The translations under genes were made by a program, and so were the position numbers. This document shows positions 5,372 through 7,147 of a stretch of DNA of 7,147 nucleotides, one piece after another; position 1 is the first letter of the stretch, and every line of letters begins with the position of its first letter. Under the pieces are notes generated by a model. That model did no database searches. It saw only the letters and a program-made list of their open reading frames with translations, and was not told the origin of the DNA. The stretch is from NCBI GenBank assembly GCA_021850505.1, contig JAJZLW010000025.1, positions 1 through 7,147 on the forward strand, read 5' to 3'. This DNA is from Thermoplasmata archaeon. Lineage in GTDB: Archaea > Thermoplasmatota > Thermoplasmata > Thermoplasmatales > Thermoplasmataceae.

Positions 5372-6630
5372 TTTGGCACCTCCATGATAGAAACTGTAAC
5401 ATAAGTTCCGGTGCCTGCATGACTGTGTATAAGCCCGCGTTTTGGATTCTTAAGCTGAAGCTTGTCGTCCTTGAAGTGCTTTTTTATTGTCTTCTGAAGC
5501 TGCCAGAACATGAAGACACCCTGCATTATTCCAGTTGCACCAACCGGATGACCGCATGCAAGCAGGCCGCCAGAGAAGTTGACGGGGACCTTTCCATTGA
5601 GTTTGGATTTCCCCTCATCTATGAACTGCCCGCCCTCTCCGTATTTGCACAGCCCAAGATCCTCATAGGTCTGTATTTCAGATGATGTGTATGCATCATG
5701 GAGTTCTACAGCGTCGATCTCATTCAGCGGATCTGTTATGCCAGCTGCTTCATATGCCTCCTTCGCGGCAGATCTTCCAGCCCTGAATGAGTGCATTCCG
5801 GGATATTTCAGATCTTTGTAGTCTGATGCCTTCTCCTTTGGAAGAAGTGGAACCTTGCCAAACGGTCTGTCTGCGAGTCTCATTGTATCCGTTCCTGTAC
5901 CGATACCCGTTATTTCGATCGGATGCTTTGTAATCTCAAACGCCTTCTCTTCAGATGCGAGTATTGCAACGGCAGCACCATCTGACATTGCACAAACATC
6001 CAGCCTTGTCAGAGGATATGCTACCATCGGCGATTTCCTTACATCCTCCACTGTAAGCTTCATTGGGCTCTGAGCATATGGATTGTGAAGAGCGTTCTCG
6101 TGATTCTTGATCGAGACTTTGGCAAGTTGCTCAACGGTGGTTCCAAATTCATGCATATGCCTGACAGCCATCATTGCGTAATATCCTGTATAGAACCCAC
6201 CCACCGGATAATCAAAATTAGTATCACTTGCGAGCGCTATGAACTCATTTCCTTTCCATGTATTAACATGTGACATGGATTCAAAGCCGTAAACAACACA
6301 GGTGTCCATCCTTCCGGAAGCGATCTCCTCATAACCTGTCTGGAATGAAAGGCCGCCAGTGGCGCCTCCACCCTCGACTCTTTTGCTGGGTTTTGGTGTC
6401 AGGCCAAGATAATCCTGAACCATGATACCTGACATCAGCTGCCTCTGGAAATGATCTGAAAAATATGAAGCTACAGAACCGTCGATGTCGCTCAATTCAA
6501 GTCCGACGTCATTCATAGCATAGTCGAATGCCTTCTTCACACGCAGTCTAAAATCCATTTCCGGAGTTGCTTTTGCGAATTTAGTTACACCGCCGGAAAC
6601 CATGTATACTTTTCGTCCTTTATGCTTCAT
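5368..6630 (-). CDS. Thiolase-superfamily protein (SCP-x/archaeal type) lacking the nucleophilic Cys
   Basis: 420 aa, full length for the family. The N-terminus KVYMVSGGVTKFAK (7-20) matches the usual V-x-I-V-G-x-G-x-T-K-F opening, and MKHKGRKVYM from the ATG at 6630 fits the normal length, although Met10 is a possible later start. SCP-x/archaeal-type marks are HDAY (311-314, in VELHDAYTSSEIQTYEDLG), GGLLACGHPVGATG (354-367) with the conserved His361, and the C-terminal loop HSHAGTGT (402-409) in place of the second Cys loop. At the nucleophile site, where relatives read V-E-A-A-C-A-S-G-G, this protein has VEGGGATGG (85-93), so Gly89 replaces Cys; I checked this codon by codon on the minus strand. 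Classical Claisen chemistry through an acyl-Cys intermediate therefore looks impossible. It may act as a decarboxylating or aldolase-type enzyme, or as a scaffold, with the DUF35 partner encoded next. It heads the three-gene cluster and is read from the divergent region at 6631-6726. Confidence 0.9.
   Translation of the reverse strand: MKHKGRKVYMVSGGVTKFAKATPEMDFRLRVKKAFDYAMNDVGLELSDIDGSVASYFSDHFQRQLMSGIMVQDYLGLTPKPSKRVEGGGATGGLSFQTGYEEIASGRMDTCVVYGFESMSHVNTWKGNEFIALASDTNFDYPVGGFYTGYYAMMAVRHMHEFGTTVEQLAKVSIKNHENALHNPYAQSPMKLTVEDVRKSPMVAYPLTRLDVCAMSDGAAVAILASEEKAFEITKHPIEITGIGTGTDTMRLADRPFGKVPLLPKEKASDYKDLKYPGMHSFRAGRSAAKEAYEAAGITDPLNEIDAVELHDAYTSSEIQTYEDLGLCKYGEGGQFIDEGKSKLNGKVPVNFSGGLLACGHPVGATGIMQGVFMFWQLQKTIKKHFKDDKLQLKNPKRGLIHSHAGTGTYVTVSIMEVPK
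5377..5383 (-). promoter_or_regulatory. Strong Shine-Dalgarno site of the DUF35 gene inside the thiolase-like gene
   Basis: GGAGGTG on the minus strand, five bases before the DUF35 ATG, embedded in the last codons of the thiolase-like gene. It is the best SD seen in the window, and it fixes the DUF35 start and the 4-nt ATGA overlap. It suggests DUF35 is made in good amount relative to its partner. Confidence 0.85.
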
Positions 6631-6656
6631 GAAAACCTTATGTAGATTCCTTTACT

Positions 6657-6664
6657 ATTTATAA
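6657..6664 (-). promoter_or_regulatory. Box A (TATA) promoter of the thiolase-DUF35-ThyX-like cluster
   Basis: Minus strand TTATAAAT, centred about 30 bases before the thiolase ATG. A start some 25 bases downstream gives a leader of only a few bases, consistent with an essentially leaderless first gene; only a weak AAGG precedes the ATG. The two downstream genes have no promoter of their own that I can see, supporting one transcript. Confidence 0.6.
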
Positions 6665-6672
6665 TATTAATC

Positions 6673-6688
6673 CTGCAGTTAATTGCAG
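6673..6688. repeat. Imperfect 16-bp palindrome between divergent promoters (candidate shared operator)
   Basis: CTGCA-GTTAAT-TGCAG: perfect 5-bp arms around a TTAA centre, with one mismatched pair. It sits about 9 bp from each of two opposed box A elements (6657-6664 and 6697-6702), almost symmetrically. A dimeric regulator here could control both directions at once. Confidence 0.45.
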
Positions 6689-6696
6689 CTAGAAAA

Positions 6697-6702
6697 TTAT
6701 AT
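6697..6702 (+). promoter_or_regulatory. Box A (TATA) promoter of the Rossmann-fold gene
   Basis: TTATAT preceded by AGAAAA, a plausible TFB recognition stretch. Its centre is about 27 bases before the ATG at 6727, so transcription would start at or within a couple of bases of the start codon. No SD precedes that ATG, which fits a leaderless mRNA. Confidence 0.65.
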
Positions 6703-6726
6703 CAGTTTACCGCGCATACACTTGAC

Positions 6727-7147
6727 ATGAAGGCCATTGTAATTGGCGGCTCAGGTTTTATTGGCAGCAATGTAGCCATGTCGCTTGACGCTGAGAAAGT
6801 CGTATACTATTCCAGGCATGAAAATGAAGTTCTCAACAAAAAGGGAATTGAACACATTACTGGCAGCGTTGTTGAAACTGAAAAACTCCAGGATGCTGTT
6901 AAGCAATTCGATATGATCATCTATTCGGCGGGAATTTTCAATGATCCACAGCAGACGCATGACGATGTGACGTTGAAGGGAATTAAAGCAGTCGTTGACG
7001 TTATCAGGAAACAGGACACTGGGCAGAAGCTGATCTTTTTCTCTGCTATAAACACGGATTATGGAAGCTCTGAGTATTTCAGGTTAAGAAGAATTACAGA
7101 GGACAACGTGAACCTGGCAAAGGAAAGCCTCACAATTAAATTATCAA
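6727..7147 (+). CDS. NAD(P)-binding Rossmann protein, NDUFA9-like atypical SDR/epimerase family, N-terminal part
   Basis: The first 140 codons are present and the frame runs off the right edge; relatives are about 280-300 aa, so roughly half is missing. The start MKAIVIGGSGFIGSNVA carries the G-x-x-G-x-x-G dinucleotide loop (Gly7, Gly10, Gly13) after a first beta strand. YYSRH (27-31) ends the second strand, where a basic residue can favour NADP. Further strands are FDMIIYSAGI (61-70) and KLIFFSAINT (101-110), the latter at the position of the family's SA/SS strand. In place of the usual Y-x-x-x-K, EYFRLRRITEDNV shows Tyr117 followed by Arg121. Atypical SDRs of this group often bind the nucleotide without clear dehydrogenase activity, and members include complex I NDUFA9-like proteins and sugar or quinone-linked reductases; substrate cannot be told. 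It is divergent from the thiolase-like cluster with a shared 96-bp promoter region. Confidence 0.85.
   Translation, partial: MKAIVIGGSGFIGSNVAMSLDAEKVVYYSRHENEVLNKKGIEHITGSVVETEKLQDAVKQFDMIIYSAGIFNDPQQTHDDVTLKGIKAVVDVIRKQDTGQKLIFFSAINTDYGSSEYFRLRRITEDNVNLAKESLTIKLS

Noticed and set aside
5350..5685. Plus-strand 111-codon frame across the thiolase/DUF35 junction
   Set aside because: It lies opposite two well-supported overlapping genes and has no recognisable domain or start signal.
6751..6960. Minus-strand 69-codon frame inside the Rossmann-fold gene
   Set aside because: The opposite strand carries the clear G-x-x-G-x-x-G protein in frame throughout; this is its shadow.
1..7147. Defence systems, CRISPR arrays, tRNA genes or mobile elements
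   Set aside because: I looked for regular repeats, cloverleaf patterns, transposase motifs and toxin/antitoxin-like small genes on both strands and saw none.

Overview
The window looks like a piece of a Thermoplasmatales-type (Thermoplasmata) archaeal chromosome. The strongest pointer is the group II chaperonin: its N-terminus ([18 protein letters not shown]) reads almost like the alpha thermosome subunit of Thermoplasma as I remember it. Archaeal box-A promoters, starts with no leader or a very short one, strong GGAGGTG-type Shine-Dalgarno (SD) sites inside operons, T-tract termination and a TTG start all fit. No RNA gene, CRISPR array, insertion sequence or integration scar is visible.

Layout from left to right. 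(1) 1-232, minus: the N-terminal 77 codons of succinate-CoA ligase beta subunit (sucC), running off the left edge. (2) 233-433: a spacer with the sucC leader and a T-rich tract that probably ends the chaperonin transcript. (3) 434-2086, minus: thermosome alpha-type subunit, with an SD, a box A and a small inverted repeat near its start. (4) 2087-2380: a divergent, AT-rich regulatory spacer with several short repeats. (5) 2381-3304, plus: a 307-aa protein of unknown family. (6) 3305-6630, minus: a compact three-gene cluster read in the order thiolase-like protein, DUF35 zinc-ribbon/OB-fold protein, double-domain ThyX-like protein. The first two genes overlap by 4 nt (ATGA); the second and third abut (TAA then ATG). 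(7) 6631-6726: a 96-bp divergent promoter region with two box A elements around a 16-bp imperfect palindrome. (8) 6727-7147, plus: the N-terminal 140 codons of an NAD(P)-binding Rossmann protein (NDUFA9-like atypical SDR/epimerase), running off the right edge.

How the genes work together. The thiolase-like/DUF35 pair is a known kind of partnership: archaeal acetoacetyl-CoA thiolase uses a DUF35 protein to bridge to HMG-CoA synthase, and bacterial steroid-degrading aldolases (Ltp2-type) use one too. This thiolase has Gly where the nucleophilic Cys of ordinary thiolases sits, so the pair may perform a non-thiolase carbon-carbon bond reaction. The third gene has two ThyX-like halves with complementary loss of the signature motif: the RHR triad is only in the C-terminal half and E-x-S-x-R-Y only in the N-terminal half. 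Its tight coupling to an acyl-CoA module is the most puzzling feature here. SucC and the thermosome are housekeeping genes.
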